42,977 bases of DNA from an uncultured Lachnospiraceae bacterium (lineage in GTDB: Bacteria; Bacillota; Clostridia; Lachnospirales; Lachnospiraceae): the NCBI GenBank assembly GCA_945949085.1, contig CAMFDJ010000025.1, positions 1 to 42,977 on the forward strand, in the 5' to 3' direction. The notes under the pieces are model-generated. The model was given only the letters and a program-made list of their open reading frames with translations, ran no database searches and was not told the origin of the DNA. The translations under genes and the position numbers were made by a program. Of this stretch, positions 25,041 to 34,278 are shown piece after piece. Numbering within the stretch: the stretch's first letter is position 1; every line of letters starts with the position of its first letter.

Positions 25041-25817
25041 ATGAAAGGCACAAAGAAAATAGCAGAATTATTTACAAACACTCATGATACGTGTGTGCTG
25101 TCCTGTCTGCAGGATGTCATGGGACGGCTATATACCTCACAGGATGAGAGTAGTGCGATCGCTGCGCTCGGTAGTTATCTGTATCTGGGCGGAAAGCCTA
25201 CGGGAGAGCTTCTTTGGAAGGCACTTGCAGATATGCAGTCCGGTAAGGTGCATCTTATTGATGTATCCGGGTGGTGGACGTCTTTGCTTGAGCGCTTTTT
25301 TGCAGGCGGTTACAAAGTGCAGACACGTTATGCGCTGTCGCAGGAAGGAACAGTATTTGACACGGAAGCTCTTTTGCAAAACGTGCAAATGTTATCTGCG
25401 GCATACGAAATGAAAAGAATAGACAGAACACTGTTTGAAAAATGTGCCATGGAGGAGTGGAGCAGAGATTTTGTGTGCAATTACGACAGCTTCACGCTTT
25501 TTGAAAAGCACGGGCTTGGCTATGTCATTTTAAAGGATGGCGAGCTTGTGGCAGGCGCGTCCTCTTATTCCGGTTATCTGGATGGGATTGAGATATCCAT
25601 TGCGACCAGAGAGGATTTTCGCAGACAGGGACTGGCAAAAATCTGCGCGTCAAAGCTGATCTTAGAATGCTTAAAGAAGGGATGGTATCCAAACTGGGAT
25701 GCCGCCAATACAAAATCCCTGGCGCTGGCAAAGCAGCTGGGTTATCACTATGCGGGTGAGTATGAATGCATCGAAATTACTGTTCCCTATTTACAAAGCG
25801 GACAATCGGATATATGA
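25041..25817 (+). CDS. GNAT-family acetyltransferase
   Basis: A two-part protein of 258 residues. The first half (about 1-140) is a helical region without known motif. The second half is a GNAT domain: GYVILKDGELVAGASSYSGYLDGIEISIAT, then the acetyl-CoA loop REDFRRQGLAKICASKLI, then NWDAANTKSLALAKQLGY. This layout fits the GNAT_acetyltr_2 group, which includes antibiotic self-resistance proteins. The ATG at 25041 is preferred to an in-frame GTG at 24951, which has no ribosome site, though GAAAG before 25041 is also weak. Substrate unknown. Confidence 0.75.
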   Translation: MKGTKKIAELFTNTHDTCVLSCLQDVMGRLYTSQDESSAIAALGSYLYLGGKPTGELLWKALADMQSGKVHLIDVSGWWTSLLERFFAGGYKVQTRYALSQEGTVFDTEALLQNVQMLSAAYEMKRIDRTLFEKCAMEEWSRDFVCNYDSFTLFEKHGLGYVILKDGELVAGASSYSGYLDGIEISIATREDFRRQGLAKICASKLILECLKKGWYPNWDAANTKSLALAKQLGYHYAGEYECIEITVPYLQSGQSDI

Positions 25818-25944
25818 TGCAGATGTGTGATCTGACAGAGCCGAAGGTTTTCTTGCCGGAAAACGGAAAAAGCAGGAAGGATTCGGCGCTATAACAACGT
25901 ATGCTGTATAGAGTCTTTAGAGCATCAGGAATCGAGGAGAGAGT

Positions 25945-26517
25945 ATGGGAGCAGGTATTTCGACAGAAAAATGCAGTAATATAGAGGAAATCAAAGGAGA
26001 TGTAAAAGCAGTACTTCAGCAGCTTTTGGAAGTAGCAAATTTAGAAGCGGGAGACGCACTTGTGGTGGGGTGTTCTTCCTCGGAGGTGGCAAGCCACAAG
26101 ATCGGATCCTTTTCCAGTGAGGAGATCGGCAAGGCAATCTTTGACGCTTTGCAGGAGGGGCTTGCGGGAACAGGCATTTATCTGGCAGCGCAGTGCTGTG
26201 AGCATTTGAATCGTGCCATCATTGTGGAAAAGGCATATGCGAAGGAAAACAGGATTCCTATCGTAAACGTCGTGCCACAGCTCAAGGCGGGTGGTTCGTT
26301 TGCGACTGCTGCGTATCATGGTTTTACAGATCCTGTTGCAATCGAGCGCATTCAGGCTCAGGCCGGTATTGACATCGGAGATACTCTGATTGGGATGCAT
26401 TTATGCCCTGTCGCCGTTCCGGTCAGGACAAAGCAGACCACAATCGGCAATGCGCATGTTGTCGCAGCCAGAACCAGGGCAAAATATATCGGCGGCGAAA
26501 GAGCCTGCTACAGATAA
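25945..26517 (+). CDS. TIGR01440/UPF0340 (YwlG-like) protein
   Basis: A 190-residue cytoplasmic protein of the conserved Firmicutes UPF0340 family, whose function is unknown. Landmarks are the Ser-rich GCSSSEVASHKIG, GIYLAAQCCEHLNRA, VNVVPQLKAGGSFATAAY and GDTLIGMHLCPVAVPVR near the C-terminus. Full family length. GAGGAGAGAG lies before the ATG. It appears monocistronic. The paired cysteines and histidines could bind metal, which is only a suggestion. Confidence 0.9.
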   Translation: MGAGISTEKCSNIEEIKGDVKAVLQQLLEVANLEAGDALVVGCSSSEVASHKIGSFSSEEIGKAIFDALQEGLAGTGIYLAAQCCEHLNRAIIVEKAYAKENRIPIVNVVPQLKAGGSFATAAYHGFTDPVAIERIQAQAGIDIGDTLIGMHLCPVAVPVRTKQTTIGNAHVVAARTRAKYIGGERACYR

Positions 26518-26617
26518 GATGATAGGTTTCAAGGCGGCGCAAAGCTGATATGACATTTTACCTGTTTTTTACGGGAACTTCACATAAAAAGGATAGTCCA
26601 AAATACAGAAATGCGGC

Positions 26618-26638
26618 ACACTCATGACAAAGGAGTGT
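26618..26638 (+). promoter_or_regulatory. hairpin occluding a ribosome-binding site
   Basis: ACACTC (26618-26623) pairs with GAGTGT (26633-26638), which overlaps the AAAGGAG site of the small membrane protein gene starting at 26647. Confidence 0.35.
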
Positions 26639-26646
26639 CATATCAT

Positions 26647-26889
26647 ATGAAAATGCTGCATAGACTATTTTATATGTGTAAAGTAATGGAAGAAAAAACG
26701 GGGTTTCAGTGGTTGAACCTATTTTGGCTCCTCGCCGGGGCGCTCAGTTTTGCTGTGGTGATGGCATTATCGTGCGCCATTATGTCTTTGGGAGGTACGC
26801 AGAACTTTTCTGCTGCGATTGATATCGCATCACTTGCTGCGCTCGCCAGCTGGGGCGCTGCAATCATCTATTCCCTCAGACAGGACTGA
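26647..26889 (+). CDS. small two-segment membrane protein, unknown
   Basis: The 80-residue product has two hydrophobic segments (about 23-43 and 53-73) and a short charged C-terminus. I do not recognise a family. AAAGGAG lies 11 bases before the ATG at 26647; an in-frame ATG at 26611 has no ribosome site. It stands between a TIGR01440 gene and DNA polymerase IV and has no evident link with either. Confidence 0.5.
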   Translation: MKMLHRLFYMCKVMEEKTGFQWLNLFWLLAGALSFAVVMALSCAIMSLGGTQNFSAAIDIASLAALASWGAAIIYSLRQD

Positions 26890-27031
26890 CCGGTCATACG
26901 GTTGTTCCGGAAACTGTTGATGAGGTATGTCTTCTTTTGATTTTCTGTCATATAGCATATGGGCAAGTATTGTATATTTCCCATATTTACGAGCAAGTCA
27001 TGGAAAAAAGAAGGACATAAAGGAGCAGCGT

Positions 27032-28261
27032 ATGCAGCAGCGGGTCATATTTCATATTGATGTCAACAGTGCGTTTCTCTCCTGGGAGGCGGTAGAGCGT
27101 CTTCAGGAAGGGGAGCAGACTGATCTTCGGCAAATCGTTTCGGCTGTGGCCGGTGATGTGGAAAAACGTCATGGTGTCATTCTGGCCAAATCTATTCCGG
27201 CAAAAAAATATCATATTGTGACGGGAGAGCCTGTGGTAGATGCTCTTAAGAAATGCCCGGATCTTGTTCTGGTAAAACCGCGCCATGACATTTACCGCAT
27301 GTATTCCGCAAAGTTCATGGAGATTCTGCGCCGGTATTCAGACTGCGTGGAGCAGTTTTCCATTGATGAGGCATTTGTGGACATGACCGGTATGCAACAG
27401 CTGTTTGGACCGCCTGTGGAGGCGGCTCGGAGGATTAAGAATCAGATCCGGGACGAGCTTGGATTTACGGTCAATATTGGGATTTCTTCCAATAAGATGC
27501 TGGCAAAGATGGCAAGCGATTTCCAAAAACCCGACCGGGTACATACACTTTTTCCGGATGAGATTGCATCTAAAATGTGGCCTCTGCCGGTCGGTGATCT
27601 GCTGTATGCCGGAAAATCCACCGTTTCAAAACTAAACGGCATTGGTATTTTTACCATAGGTGATCTGGCAAAGACAGAGCTTTTGGTGGTGACGAGTCAT
27701 TTGAAAAAGCATGGAGAGGTGCTCTGGCGGTATGCAAACGGACTGGACGATTCTCCTGTGGAGCCTGTTCGGGCGGACAATAAGGGATACGGACATTCCA
27801 CCACGCTCCCTTTTGATGTGACGGATGCGGCAAATGCGCATCAGATTCTGCTGTCCCTGACTGAGAAGGTCTGCCAGAGATTGCGGGCAGATGCCGTGCG
27901 GGCAGATACGGTAACCGTACAGATCAAGTATAAGGATCTGACAAAGGCATCGCATCAGTGCACGCTGCCTGCGCCGACGAACATCACAGACGAGATCTAC
28001 CGGGCGGCATGCAGATTGTTTGATGAAAAATGGGATGGTGAGCCGGTAAGACTCCTTGGTGTTTCGACCAAGGTGGCGCAGTCGGACGGCGGCAGACAGA
28101 TGAGTCTGTTTGATCATACGGATTATGAAAAACTTGAGCGCCTTGACAAGGCACTTGACGCCATCAAAGGCAGGTATGGTGCCGGCTCCGTCAGGCGGGC
28201 CTCTCTGATGGAATGCGAAAAGGACGGCGGAAAGGACAAAACAGAAAAAAACAAGACATAG
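27032..28261 (+). CDS. dinB: DNA polymerase IV (Y-family)
   Basis: The 409-residue translesion polymerase copies past damaged bases with low fidelity. The palm motif IFHIDVNSAFLSWEA carries the first metal Asp and the Phe steric gate, and FSIDEAFVDMT the catalytic Asp-Glu pair. NIGISSNKMLAKMASDFQKP and a helix-hairpin-helix (LNGIGIFTIGDLA) follow. QMSLF near the C-terminus fits a beta-clamp-binding peptide. AAGGAG 6 bases upstream selects the ATG at 27032 over an upstream in-frame start. No LexA-type box was recognised by eye. Confidence 0.92.
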   Translation: MQQRVIFHIDVNSAFLSWEAVERLQEGEQTDLRQIVSAVAGDVEKRHGVILAKSIPAKKYHIVTGEPVVDALKKCPDLVLVKPRHDIYRMYSAKFMEILRRYSDCVEQFSIDEAFVDMTGMQQLFGPPVEAARRIKNQIRDELGFTVNIGISSNKMLAKMASDFQKPDRVHTLFPDEIASKMWPLPVGDLLYAGKSTVSKLNGIGIFTIGDLAKTELLVVTSHLKKHGEVLWRYANGLDDSPVEPVRADNKGYGHSTTLPFDVTDAANAHQILLSLTEKVCQRLRADAVRADTVTVQIKYKDLTKASHQCTLPAPTNITDEIYRAACRLFDEKWDGEPVRLLGVSTKVAQSDGGRQMSLFDHTDYEKLERLDKALDAIKGRYGAGSVRRASLMECEKDGGKDKTEKNKT

Positions 28262-28266
28262 CGTAT

Positions 28267-28304
28267 TTTACAAAAAACTTACAACGATATTACTCATATA
28301 TGAT
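28267..28304 (+). promoter_or_regulatory. Pho-box-like repeats and -10 for the pst operon
   Basis: TTTACA (28267), CTTACA (28278) and ATTACT (28289) recur at exact 11-bp steps, the periodicity of PhoB/PhoP direct repeats. TATGAT (28299-28304) follows at -10 distance with no good -35, as expected for an activator-dependent promoter. Initiation would be near 28311. Confidence 0.65.
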
Positions 28305-28316
28305 GTTAGTAGAAAG

Positions 28317-28366
28317 GCATCTGCGTTACACTTTCACTCGAAGGTGAGAAACGCAGGTGCTTTTTT
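28317..28366 (+). terminator. intrinsic terminator at the very start of the pst leader
   Basis: GCATCTGCGTT (28317-28327) pairs with AACGCAGGTGC (28350-28360), an 11-bp stem with an inner TCAC/GTGA pairing, followed by six T. It may end dinB transcription, but it lies right after the inferred pst start site. Confidence 0.8.
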
Positions 28367-28369
28367 GTA

Positions 28370-28510
28370 GCGAGGAAGGCAATGGGGCGGCCGCGAAGCG
28401 GACATTTGGTTTAACGAGGCAAGCACGAGTTTGCACTTGTGCAGAAACTCGTATTTGCCGAGTGGCGTCCATCGAGAAGAAGCGATAGCGGATTCGAGAT
28501 GACCCGAGCG
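28370..28510 (+). other. GC-rich structured pst leader
   Basis: Between the terminator and pstS lie CCGC-GAA-GCGG (28391-28401) and a long hairpin. The latter pairs GGCAA/TTGCC, ACGAGTTT/AAACTCGT and GCAC/GTGC within 28418-28459. No reading frame of note. It resembles the structured repeats at 23506 and 34276 in style but not in sequence. Confidence 0.55.
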
Positions 28511-28549
28511 TTTAAACTCACAAATAAATAATAAGAAGAGGAGAAAATT

Positions 28550-29509
28550 ATGAAAAAGAAAATTTTAGCAACAATGATGACAGTCATGCTGGGAGCCGCT
28601 ATGCTGACAGGCTGCGGACAGGCCGCAACAGAGGAAACACAGAGCACACCTGAAGCTGCAACAGAGACACAGGCAGAAGAGCAGGCAGCTGCAGAAACGC
28701 AGACAGAAGAGCAGGCAGAAGAAGAGCAGACAGAAGAGCAGGCAGAAGAAGAGCAGACAGAAGGAAAAGAAATCGCAGGAACCGTTACAATGGCTGGTTC
28801 CACATCTATGGAAAAGCTTGCTAATGCAGCGGCAGAAGCGTTTATGGAAAAATATCCGTCCGTTACCGTGACTGCAGAATTCACAGGATCTTCCGCAGGT
28901 ATTGAATCTGTAACGGCAGGCAGTGTTGATATCGGTAACTCATCCAGAAACTTAAAGGATGATGAGAAGGCAAACGGAATTGTGGAAAACATCGTAGCCA
29001 TCGACGGAATTGCAGTTGTATTAGATCCTGCAAACACAGTAGCAGACATTTCGCAGGAGCAGCTGACAGATATTTATACCGGAAAGCTGACAAACTGGAG
29101 CGAGCTTGGCGGAGCTGATGAACCGATCGTCGTAGTCGGACGTGAAGCAGGTTCCGGTACAAGAGGCGCATTTGAGGAACTGCTTGGCATTGAGGATGCA
29201 TGCGCTTACGCAAATGAGCTTGACTCTACAGGAGCTGTCATTGCAAAGGTTGCTTCCACACCGGGTGCTGTAGGATATGCTTCATTAGATGCAGTGGATG
29301 ATACAGTTGTCACAGTTTCCATCGGCGGCGTTGCTGCAACAGAGGAAAACATCAAGGCAGGCGGCTACCTCCTCTCAAGACCGTTCGTTATGGCAACAAA
29401 GGGCGAAATTTCCGAGCAGTCAGAGGCAGTACAGGAGTTCTTTGCTTACCTTACCTCTGATGAAGGAAAAGAAATTATCAAGGGTGTAGGCCTGATCACA
29501 GTAGATTAA
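28550..29509 (+). CDS. pstS: phosphate-binding lipoprotein of the Pst ABC importer
   Basis: The 319-residue lipoprotein binds phosphate outside the cell and hands it to PstCA. The signal peptide ends in MLTGC with the lipidated Cys22. A Glu/Gln/Ala-rich linker of about 50 residues with tandem EEQ(T/A)E units tethers the domain. The PBP fold shows TMAGSTSMEKLANA, FTGSSAGIESV and VVGREAGSGTRGAFEEL, all phosphate-contact loops. AAGAGGAG precedes the ATG. It is first in a five-gene operon with the standard order. Confidence 0.95.
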   Translation: MKKKILATMMTVMLGAAMLTGCGQAATEETQSTPEAATETQAEEQAAAETQTEEQAEEEQTEEQAEEEQTEGKEIAGTVTMAGSTSMEKLANAAAEAFMEKYPSVTVTAEFTGSSAGIESVTAGSVDIGNSSRNLKDDEKANGIVENIVAIDGIAVVLDPANTVADISQEQLTDIYTGKLTNWSELGGADEPIVVVGREAGSGTRGAFEELLGIEDACAYANELDSTGAVIAKVASTPGAVGYASLDAVDDTVVTVSIGGVAATEENIKAGGYLLSRPFVMATKGEISEQSEAVQEFFAYLTSDEGKEIIKGVGLITVD

Positions 29510-29524
29510 TCGATAGGGAAAAAT

Positions 29525-30448
29525 ATGGAAACAATATCAATTATCGGAAATCATAAAACTAAATCACTTGCAGAATATGCCATGCAGATCGTGTTCACGG
29601 TCTGCGCACTGGTGGCGGTTCTGGCTGTTGCGGCCATCACCATTTACATGATCACGGGCGGAGTGCCTGCCCTGTTTGAGGTGGGACTGAAGGAAATCCT
29701 GTTTGGAACGCTCTGGGCACCTGCGGCAAAGGATGCGCATTTTGGTATCCTCTATGTCATCCTGACATCGATCACGGGTACGATGGCGGCTGTCCTTCTG
29801 GGAGTCCCGATCGCGCTTCTGACGGCAGTATTTCTGGCGGAAGTTGCACCGGCAGGTCTTGCAAAGGTGGTACGACCGGCGGTGGAGCTTCTGGCGGGTA
29901 TTCCTTCCGTCATCTATGGTCTGCTCGGTATACTGATCTTAAATCCACTGATGTATAAGCTGGAAAAAATTGTTTTTGCAGGCAGTGATACGCACCAGTA
30001 TACGGGCGGTTCCAATCTGCTCTCGGCAGTGATCGTTCTGGCGATCATGATTCTGCCGACGGTCATCAATATCAGTGAATCGGCGCTGCGGGCTGTGCCG
30101 GATCATTTAAAAAGTGCTTCGCTGGCGCTTGGCGCATCCAAGATAGAGACCATCTTTAAGGTTGTGATTCCGGCGGCAAAATCCGGCATCATTTCCGGTA
30201 TTGTGTTAGGTGTCGGAAGGGCGATCGGTGAGGCAATGGCAATCACTCTGGTATCAGGTTCGAGTGTCAATGCACCGCTTCCGTTCAATTCCGTCCGATT
30301 CCTGACGACGGCGATCGTCAGCGAAATGGGGTATGCGGAAGGCCTGCACAGGAAGGTATTGTTTACGATAGGACTTGTCCTGTTTGTTTTTATCATGGCG
30401 ATCAATCTGATTCTGACAAGAATTCTGAAGGAAAAGGAGGAAAAGTAA
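29525..30448 (+). CDS. pstC: phosphate ABC transporter permease PstC
   Basis: A 307-residue permease with six segments. The cytoplasmic coupling loop is in ALRAVPDHLKSASLALGASKIETIFKVVIPAAKSGI, the EAA-like motif of Pst permeases; GVGRAIGEAMAIT follows in a membrane helix. It pairs with PstA to form the phosphate channel. It starts 15 bases after pstS with AGGGA upstream, and pstA begins directly after its stop. Confidence 0.94.
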   Translation: METISIIGNHKTKSLAEYAMQIVFTVCALVAVLAVAAITIYMITGGVPALFEVGLKEILFGTLWAPAAKDAHFGILYVILTSITGTMAAVLLGVPIALLTAVFLAEVAPAGLAKVVRPAVELLAGIPSVIYGLLGILILNPLMYKLEKIVFAGSDTHQYTGGSNLLSAVIVLAIMILPTVINISESALRAVPDHLKSASLALGASKIETIFKVVIPAAKSGIISGIVLGVGRAIGEAMAITLVSGSSVNAPLPFNSVRFLTTAIVSEMGYAEGLHRKVLFTIGLVLFVFIMAINLILTRILKEKEEK

Positions 30449-31363
30449 ATGCAGGCAGTTGCGATGGCAAGTGAAATCGAAGAGAAAAATAATGCTTCCT
30501 CCATACTGGGGAAGCGGGTAAAGCCGTTTGACATTCTGATGCAGCTTCTGATTTATTTATCTGCCTTTTTTTCCGTGCTGCTTCTGGTCGGTATCATCGC
30601 TTATGTTTTTTACAGGGGAGTATCTTCTGTGAGTTGGTCCTTTCTGACGACCGTCACATCGGCAGTGAAGCAGACGACGGGAATTGCAGGAAATATTGTC
30701 AACACCCTGTATCTGGTTGTTCTGACTTTGCTTTTTGCGACACCGATCGGTGTTGGTTCGGCAATTTATCTGAATGAGTACGCGAAGCCGGGAAAGCTGG
30801 TGCGCATCATTGAGTTTACCACGGAGACATTGTCCGGCATTCCATCCATTATCTTCGGTCTGTTCGGTATGATCTTTTTTGGCGGCATCTGCCATCTGCA
30901 TTATTCGATTCTGACAGGTGCATTGACCCTTACGATCATGATCCTTCCGCTGATCACCAGAAATACACAGGAGGCGCTGCGCACAGTGCCACAGAGCTAT
31001 CGGAGCGGGGCACTCGGAATGGGAGCGACCAAGTGGTACATGATCAGAACCATACTTTTGCCAAGTGCCATGCCCGGCATCCTGACGGGAATTATCCTGT
31101 CCATAGGACGTATCGTGGGAGAATCGGCAGCGCTTCTGTTCACGGCAGGCAGCGGCTTTCTGCTTCCGAAGACAGCGATGGGGTATCTTAGCAAAATCCT
31201 GGAATCCGGCGGAAGCCTGACGATCCAGTTGTACCTGTCCATGGCAAAGGCAAAATATGACGAGGCATTCGGCATTGCGCTGGTTCTGCTGGTCATTGTA
31301 TTTTTTATCAATCTTCTGACCAAACGTATGGCATCCCGGCTTCAAGTGGAAAAGAAGCAGTAA
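30449..31363 (+). CDS. pstA: phosphate ABC transporter permease PstA
   Basis: A 304-residue permease with about six segments. GIPSIIFGLFGMIFF, ALRTVPQSYRSGALGMGATKWYMIRTILLPSAMPGI (coupling loop) and SIGRIVGESAALLFTAG are diagnostic. The ATG follows the pstC stop with no gap, and AAGGAGG (30436-30442) lies inside the end of pstC, so translation is probably coupled. It forms a heterodimer with PstC. Confidence 0.94.
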   Translation: MQAVAMASEIEEKNNASSILGKRVKPFDILMQLLIYLSAFFSVLLLVGIIAYVFYRGVSSVSWSFLTTVTSAVKQTTGIAGNIVNTLYLVVLTLLFATPIGVGSAIYLNEYAKPGKLVRIIEFTTETLSGIPSIIFGLFGMIFFGGICHLHYSILTGALTLTIMILPLITRNTQEALRTVPQSYRSGALGMGATKWYMIRTILLPSAMPGILTGIILSIGRIVGESAALLFTAGSGFLLPKTAMGYLSKILESGGSLTIQLYLSMAKAKYDEAFGIALVLLVIVFFINLLTKRMASRLQVEKKQ

Positions 31364-31417
31364 AAGGGATGGGCAGATGACACATTTGAAACAGAAAATC
31401 AGGAAGAGGAATCACTC

Positions 31418-32191
31418 ATGGTAAAAGAAAAAAATCAAAAAACAAAGATAGATGTACAAAATCTGAATCTGCATTATGGAAACAATCACGCTCTCAAGGA
31501 TGTCAATATGCAGATCCGCGAGCATGCCATCACTGCCTTTATCGGTCCGAGCGGCTGCGGAAAATCCACGTTTTTAAAGTGCTTAAACAGAATGAACGAT
31601 CTGGTGGAAAATGTCAGGATTCAGGGAACGGTGACGATTGATGAGGAAGACATCTATAGTCCGAAGGTGGATACGACGCTGCTGCGAAAAAAAGTAGGAA
31701 TGGTATTCCAGCAGCCCAATCCGTTTCCAATGAGTGTTTATGATAATGTTGCATACGGTCCGAAAATCCATGGTATCACAAACAAGGCAAAGCTGGATGA
31801 AATTGTGGAGGAATCTCTGCGCGGTGCGGCGATCTATGATGAGGTGAAAGACCGGTTGCACAAATCGGCGCTGGGCCTTTCCGGAGGGCAGCAGCAGAGA
31901 CTTTGCATTGCGCGGGCTCTCGCCGTAGAACCGGAGATCCTGCTCATGGATGAACCCACCAGTGCACTGGATCCGATTTCTACGTTAAAGATTGAGGATC
32001 TGATGGAGGATCTGAAAAAGAAATACACGGTGGTCACGGTGACACACAATATGCAGCAGGCTGCCCGTGTGTCGGATTATACGGCATTTTTTCTGCTTGG
32101 CGAGCTGATTGAATTCGACACGACAGATACCATTTTCAAGCATCCGTCCCAGAAAAAAACGGAAGACTACATTACCGGACGGTTCGGTTGA
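31418..32191 (+). CDS. pstB: phosphate ABC transporter ATP-binding protein PstB
   Basis: A 257-residue ATPase that powers PstSCA. Walker [10 protein letters not shown] (about residue 44), [24 protein letters not shown]-loop region, signature [15 protein letters not shown], Walker [14 protein letters not shown] and switch VTHNMQQA are complete. Length is standard for PstB. AGGAAGAGGA precedes the ATG. Confidence 0.96.
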   Translation: MVKEKNQKTKIDVQNLNLHYGNNHALKDVNMQIREHAITAFIGPSGCGKSTFLKCLNRMNDLVENVRIQGTVTIDEEDIYSPKVDTTLLRKKVGMVFQQPNPFPMSVYDNVAYGPKIHGITNKAKLDEIVEESLRGAAIYDEVKDRLHKSALGLSGGQQQRLCIARALAVEPEILLMDEPTSALDPISTLKIEDLMEDLKKKYTVVTVTHNMQQAARVSDYTAFFLLGELIEFDTTDTIFKHPSQKKTEDYITGRFG

Positions 32192-32236
32192 TTTTCATTG
32201 GCATATTTGTATGCCGGCAGAGTAGAGGAAAATCAA
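32188..32236 (+). other. nested intercistronic stem-loop between pstB and phoU
   Basis: TTGATTTTC (32188-32196) pairs with GAAAATCAA (32228-32236), enclosing GGCATA/TATGCC (32200-32205 and 32210-32215). It overlaps the pstB stop and lacks a T-run, so RNA processing or 3'-end protection is likelier than termination. Confidence 0.5.
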
Positions 32237-32264
32237 TGATCAGCGAAAGAAAGAGGATAGTACT

Positions 32265-32927
32265 ATGTCACCAAGAAGAATTTATGAAACTGAATTAAAA
32301 GAACTGAAAGGAAATGTAGAGGGGATGGGTGTCAGTGTACAGGCAACTTATATGCGTCTGTTTGCCGCCCTGAAACAAAAAGATGCGCAGACGCTCGAGG
32401 AGATTGCAAAATGTGACCGCGATGTACACAATATGCAGCGTAAGATTGAGGGAGAGTGTCTGAATCTGATCACAAAGCAGCAGCCGATTGCCAGAGATCT
32501 CCGTCAGGTGACGGCATCTTTAAAGGCGACGGCAGATGTGAGCCGCATCGGAGAAATGTGTGTGGATATTGCAGAACTGCTTCTGCGAATGGGTGTGAAG
32601 GATATTACGGATTATTCTGCGCATCTGCCGGAGCTGATTGAAAAGACCAAGCTGCAGGTTGCGGATGCGGTGACAGCGTTTTCGGACTGCAGTATCCGTG
32701 TGGCATCGAGAGTGATCGAGGGGGACGATACCATTGACGGACTGTTTAATCTTGTAAAGGATGATCTGATTGCGCATTTAAAAAATGAGAGCAAAGACCC
32801 TGATGAATGCGTCGATACGCTGATGATCGATAAATACCTTGAAAAAATAGGCGATCATGCGGTAAATATTGCTGAATGGACATTGTTCCAGGAATCAGGG
32901 GAATATAAGAATGTGCGGATATTATGA
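32265..32927 (+). CDS. phoU: phosphate signalling protein PhoU
   Basis: The 220-residue all-helical protein carries the two PhoU repeats, each with an acidic metal-binding stretch (DRDVHNMQRKIEGECLNLI in the first, EKIGDHAVNIAEW in the second). PhoU links Pst activity to the PhoR sensor and lowers uptake when phosphate is plentiful. AAAGAGGA precedes the ATG. The phoB/phoR genes that often follow are not present here. Confidence 0.94.
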   Translation: MSPRRIYETELKELKGNVEGMGVSVQATYMRLFAALKQKDAQTLEEIAKCDRDVHNMQRKIEGECLNLITKQQPIARDLRQVTASLKATADVSRIGEMCVDIAELLLRMGVKDITDYSAHLPELIEKTKLQVADAVTAFSDCSIRVASRVIEGDDTIDGLFNLVKDDLIAHLKNESKDPDECVDTLMIDKYLEKIGDHAVNIAEWTLFQESGEYKNVRIL

Positions 32928-32973
32928 TCTGTAAAAAATGAAAGTCAAATCCTTCCCGATTTATAGAAATATC

Positions 32974-33002
32974 TTTACAATTGAAAGCGCTTGTTTTATA
33001 GT
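32974..33002 (+). promoter_or_regulatory. promoter with a cre-like CcpA site in its spacer
   Basis: TTTACA (32974-32979) and TATAGT (32997-33002) are 17 bases apart. TGAAAGCGCTTGTT (32982-32995) fills the spacer and matches the catabolite-responsive element at all but one core position. CcpA binding would repress the downstream transporter. Confidence 0.6.
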
Positions 33003-33088
33003 AGCACTTGTGTTTGCAATCATAGGATGAGATATTCATTTGTGCGGCATACTATGCTGTGACAATGAATTGGGAAAGGAGAACAAAG

Positions 33089-34150
33089 ATGCAATTTGTA
33101 AAGAAAAACTGGATGGGCATGCTGATATGTCTGGTAATTGCTGTGCCGGCATGGTTTCTGGGTAAATTATTTCCGATCATCGGTGGTCCTGTCATTGCGA
33201 TCGTGGCAGGTATGATCATCACGATATTTCTCAAGGATAAAACAAAGCTGCAGAGCGGAGTGACTTTTACCTCCAAGAAGATCCTGCAGTATGCGGTTAT
33301 TTTGCTTGGCTTCGGTCTGGATCTGTCTGTGGTGCTTAAGACAGGTGCACAGTCTCTGCCGATCATTCTGTCAACGATCGCAACTTCCCTGATCATTGCG
33401 TTTGTACTTTGCAAGGTGATGCACATTCCGGGCAAGATTTCCACCCTGGTCGGTGTCGGATCCTCCATTTGCGGCGGTTCTGCCGTTGCGGCGACAGCAC
33501 CTGTCATCGATGCGGATGATGAGGAGGTTGCACAGGCAATTTCCGTTATCTTCCTGTTTAATGTCATTGCTGCGATTGTATTTCCGCATTTGGGAACTCT
33601 CCTCGGATTTTCACAGATCAGCGGAGAAGGGTTTGGTATCTTTGCGGGAACGGCTGTCAATGATACTTCATCTGTGACGGCATGTGCCTCCACCTGGGAT
33701 GCGATGTACGGTCTGGGCTCCGCCACGCTCGACAAGGCAGTGACCGTGAAACTGACGCGTACGCTTGCAATCATTCCGATCACACTGGTACTTGCGCTGT
33801 TTCGCGGTGTGCAGGAGAAGAAAAAGGGAGGCGAAGGGACAAAGGTCAGCTTCAAACAGATCTTCCCGTTCTTCATTCTCTACTTTATCGCGGCATCTGT
33901 GATCACAACGATCATGCATACTGCTTTTGCACCGACGAGCGCAGCTTATGGTGTGGCAGAGAGTATTTTCTCTTTTCTGAAAACAGTCAGCAAGTTCTTT
34001 ATTGTCTGGGCAATGGCGGCCATCGGACTCAATACGGATATCGTCAAGCTGATTAAGACCGGCGGAAAACCGATTTTCATGGGACTTTGCTGCTGGGTTG
34101 GCATTACCGGTGTGAGCCTGTTGATGCAGCATGCATTGGGACTTTGGTAA
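33089..34150 (+). CDS. YeiH-family putative sulfate exporter
   Basis: The 353-residue protein has about ten hydrophobic segments and belongs to the conserved UPF0324/YeiH group, annotated as putative sulfate exporters without firm biochemical proof. Marks are [51 protein letters not shown] and [20 protein letters not shown] 7 bases upstream selects the ATG at 33089 over one at 33059. A cre-like promoter suggests carbon-source control. It ends at a strong terminator. Confidence 0.85.
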   Translation: MQFVKKNWMGMLICLVIAVPAWFLGKLFPIIGGPVIAIVAGMIITIFLKDKTKLQSGVTFTSKKILQYAVILLGFGLDLSVVLKTGAQSLPIILSTIATSLIIAFVLCKVMHIPGKISTLVGVGSSICGGSAVAATAPVIDADDEEVAQAISVIFLFNVIAAIVFPHLGTLLGFSQISGEGFGIFAGTAVNDTSSVTACASTWDAMYGLGSATLDKAVTVKLTRTLAIIPITLVLALFRGVQEKKKGGEGTKVSFKQIFPFFILYFIAASVITTIMHTAFAPTSAAYGVAESIFSFLKTVSKFFIVWAMAAIGLNTDIVKLIKTGGKPIFMGLCCWVGITGVSLLMQHALGLW

Positions 34151-34224
34151 AAATGTCCGCTCTGTCGGAATGATTCTTTAAAAATGCAGATGTAAATTTT
34201 ATGTTTAAAAAAGTGACAGTATAA

Positions 34225-34278
34225 GAAATTCCCTTGACCGGGTGTGAAAGTTGCAGCCTGGTCAAGCGGAATTTTTTT
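34225..34278 (+). terminator. intrinsic terminator of the YeiH-type gene
   Basis: GAAATTCC-CTTGACC (34225-34239) pairs with GGTCAAG-C-GGAATTT (34260-34274), and seven T follow (34272-34278). The repeat copy 2 begins within this T-run. Confidence 0.88.

Noticed and set aside
33052..33876. A 274-codon minus-strand frame opposite the YeiH-type gene.
   Set aside because: Low-complexity Ser/Pro/Thr-rich translation of a membrane-protein gene read backwards; no support for expression.
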